DNA of 6,022 bases, taken from positions 1-6,022 of the forward strand of contig CAMDOY010000244.1 in the NCBI GenBank assembly GCA_945903655.1. The letters are read 5' to 3'. Shown piece by piece: positions 4,928 to 6,022 of this stretch. Each line of letters starts with the position of its first letter. Position 1 is the stretch's first letter. This stretch comes from Rhizobium sp. Q54. Its GTDB lineage: Bacteria > Pseudomonadota > Alphaproteobacteria > Rhizobiales > Beijerinckiaceae. Position numbers and translations under genes: made by a program. Under the pieces are notes generated by a model that was given only the letters and a program-made list of their open reading frames with translations, searched no databases and had not been told where the DNA came from.

Positions 4928-5655
4928 CGGGGGCTGCGCGCCGTCTTGGGCGGGCGATAGCCCTTGCGCTGGCGCAAAAGAATTTTTCGGTGGCGCTCCA
5001 TGCCAGCGAAAGATCCAGCGCGGAGGCCGATGAGGTCTGCGCGGCGATTCGCGCCGCTGGCGGGCGCGCCTGCGTGCTGACCGCCGATCTCGCCGATCAG
5101 CAGGCCGTGGCGGGTTTGATGGCGGCGGCCCACGCGGCGCTGGGGCCTGTGACCCTGCTGGTCAACAACGCCTCGCTCTTCGAGGCCGACGCCGCCAGCG
5201 CCTTTGACGCGCGGCTCTTCGATCAACATATGGCGGTCAATCTGCGGGCGCCCCTGCAGCTCGCCTCCGATTTCGTCGCCCAATTGCCTGAGGGTCGCGA
5301 GGGTCTGATCGTCAATCTGCTGGATCAGCGGGTGTGGCGGCTCAACCCGCATTTCTTCACCTACACGCTCGCCAAGTCCGCCCTCTGGACAGCCACCCAG
5401 ACCATGGCCCAGGCCTTCGCGCCGCGCATTCGCGTCAATGGGGTGGGCCCGGGGCCGACGCTCGCCAATCACATGCAGCGCGCCGAGGATTTCCGCCGCG
5501 AGGCGGAGTCGATCCCCTTGCAGCGCGCCATCACCCCCGATGAAATCGTGGGGGCGGTGCTGTTTCTGCTGGAGGCCCGCAGCGTCACCGGCCAGATGAT
5601 CGCGGTGGATGGCGGGCAGCATCTGGCGTGGAAGACGCCGGATGTGCTGGACTAA
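4891..5655 (+). CDS. PTR1/FolM-like pteridine reductase, short-chain dehydrogenase family
   Basis: A 254-residue cytoplasmic NAD(P)H-dependent oxidoreductase of the short-chain dehydrogenase/reductase fold. The Rossmann nucleotide-binding motif is TGAARRLG (residues 13-20), close to TGAAKRLG of Leishmania pteridine reductase PTR1; NNAS lies at 92-95 and YTLAK with catalytic Tyr158 and Lys162. The residue 13 before the tyrosine, where most members have serine, is Asp145 (NLLDQR), the same D-Y-K triad and spacing as PTR1 (D181, Y194, K198). LHASERSSAEA after the second strand resembles the LHYHRSAAEA segment that selects NADPH. The C-terminal VDGGQHLAW is also typical. It probably reduces dihydropterins (dihydromonapterin or dihydrobiopterin type) for tetrahydropterin supply; the substrate is inference. 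GAGGG (4882-4886) precedes ATG 4891 by 4 nt and an in-frame TGA at 4852 excludes a longer form. Its stop overlaps that of the next gene on the other strand. Confidence 0.9.
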   Translation: MGEALDQGCALVTGAARRLGRAIALALAQKNFSVALHASERSSAEADEVCAAIRAAGGRACVLTADLADQQAVAGLMAAAHAALGPVTLLVNNASLFEADAASAFDARLFDQHMAVNLRAPLQLASDFVAQLPEGREGLIVNLLDQRVWRLNPHFFTYTLAKSALWTATQTMAQAFAPRIRVNGVGPGPTLANHMQRAEDFRREAESIPLQRAITPDEIVGAVLFLLEARSVTGQMIAVDGGQHLAWKTPDVLD

Positions 5656-5912
5656 TCAGCGGTCGGCAGGCGCCTGATGGTGAATTCGATGCGGTCTTCT
5701 GGCAGCACACGCCAGGACTCGATCTCCGTCATATAGGCGGCCTTGGGATATTGATCGAACCATTCGCGGGCCTTGGCGCGGGCTTCGGCGCGGGACAGGG
5801 TGAAGGTCTCCCGCCGCCACGAGCCGGACTGCGTCTGCTCGCGATTGTGGCTGCGGCTCCGCTCCCCGAGGGAGCGGGCGACATCGCGGGGACTCTTGCG
5901 CTCGAACGCCAT
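5652..5912 (-). CDS. Small conserved-looking basic protein of unknown function
   Basis: An 86-residue product that I cannot assign to a named family. It has no signal peptide or membrane segment. The N-terminal third is rich in Arg, Ser and Gln (SLGERSRSHNREQTQSG) and looks disordered; the rest reads as one small domain with an alpha stretch (LSRAEARAKAREWFDQYP) followed by beta-like segments (KAAYMTEIESWRVL, RIEFTIRRLPTAD). From memory, similar small proteins with WFxxYPKAAYxTEIESWR and a C-terminal RRLPTAD occur in rhizobial genomes, but without a known role. ATG at 5912 is chosen over the in-frame TTG at 5918 because GGAG lies 6 nt before the ATG, leaving no room for the TTG. The codon pattern with G/C at third positions supports a real gene. 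It converges on the pteridine reductase gene and their stop codons share the four bases CTAA. Confidence 0.82.
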   Translation of the reverse strand: MAFERKSPRDVARSLGERSRSHNREQTQSGSWRRETFTLSRAEARAKAREWFDQYPKAAYMTEIESWRVLPEDRIEFTIRRLPTAD

Positions 5913-5982
5913 CGGCAACTCCAGACTGGCCCTTACTTTAGGGCGCCTTGGACGCCGCGAGGAGTCCCTTCGCGAAAAATCC

Positions 5983-6022
5983 TTAATCGCGCTGCGTCAG
6001 AGCCTTGTCGAGCAAGGAGTCG
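5983..6022 (-). CDS. Probable C-terminal end of a gene running in from the right edge
   Basis: On the - strand the last bases read ...DSLLDKALTQRD followed by TAA (complement of 5983-5985). The frame stays open to the window edge and reads like a helical protein C-terminus, but with only 12 full codons it cannot be identified and could be a chance open frame. If real it would lie 70 bp upstream of the small basic protein gene and in the same direction. Confidence 0.4.
   Translation of the reverse strand, partial: DSLLDKALTQRD

Noticed and set aside
4804..5622. Open frame of 272 codons on the - strand
   Set aside because: Antisense shadow of the pteridine reductase, whose motifs are all in place; low-complexity Gly/Arg/His-rich translation.
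5956..5974. CGCGA / TCGCG hairpin as a terminator
   Set aside because: Short stem; it is followed by A residues on the + strand, and on the - strand the T-run comes before, not after, the stem, so it fits termination in neither direction.
1..6022. Mobile elements, CRISPR arrays, tRNA or rRNA genes, toxin-antitoxin pairs
   Set aside because: No transposase or integrase motifs, no regularly spaced repeats, and no tRNA-like or rRNA sequence seen on either strand.

Overview
The window is GC-rich DNA from an alphaproteobacterium. The order Hyphomicrobiales (Rhizobiales) is the best guess: there is an Omp25/Omp31-type eight-stranded barrel whose mature end begins ADLP, a small alphaproteobacterial-type secreted protein ending in a GLDR...ARP signature, and an RF3/RlmJ/Csp complement typical of free-living members. 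The genus cannot be told from the sequence. No mobile element, CRISPR array, tRNA or rRNA was seen. Most genes are ordinary chromosomal housekeeping genes.

Left part, all on + strand: the 3' part of prfC (translation release factor 3; its first ~85 codons lie outside), then after a 91-bp gap with a good sigma70-like promoter a compact run of four genes: a conserved secreted protein of unknown function with four mature cysteines, a secreted RNase T2, the 23S rRNA methyltransferase rlmJ and a 70-residue cold-shock protein. The gaps are 21, 18 and 67 bp, so one transcript is plausible. A long stem-loop at 3850-3879 separates this run from the convergent outer-membrane protein gene.

Right part: the omp25-like gene (- strand) and a PTR1/FolM-like pteridine reductase (+ strand) diverge from a strikingly AT-rich intergenic region (4535-4890, core about 39% GC by hand count against a clearly higher GC content in the flanking genes). 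This region holds the most interesting signal of the window: one perfect and two single-mismatch copies of the CtrA box TTAA-N7-TTAA, a perfect TATAAT, an mRNA hairpin next to the omp ribosome binding site, and a possible 33-codon small ORF that runs into the reductase gene. The reductase is followed tail-to-tail, with stop codons sharing CTAA, by a small conserved-looking basic protein gene on the - strand, and the window ends in what is probably the last dozen codons of another - strand gene.

Functionally, the left half is RNA and translation themed (RF3, RNase T2, RlmJ, Csp), and the right half joins cell-envelope and pterin metabolism genes around a shared, possibly cell-cycle-controlled, promoter region. 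No wholly new system is evident; the candidate CtrA-box cluster and the secreted protein paired with RNase T2 are the best leads.
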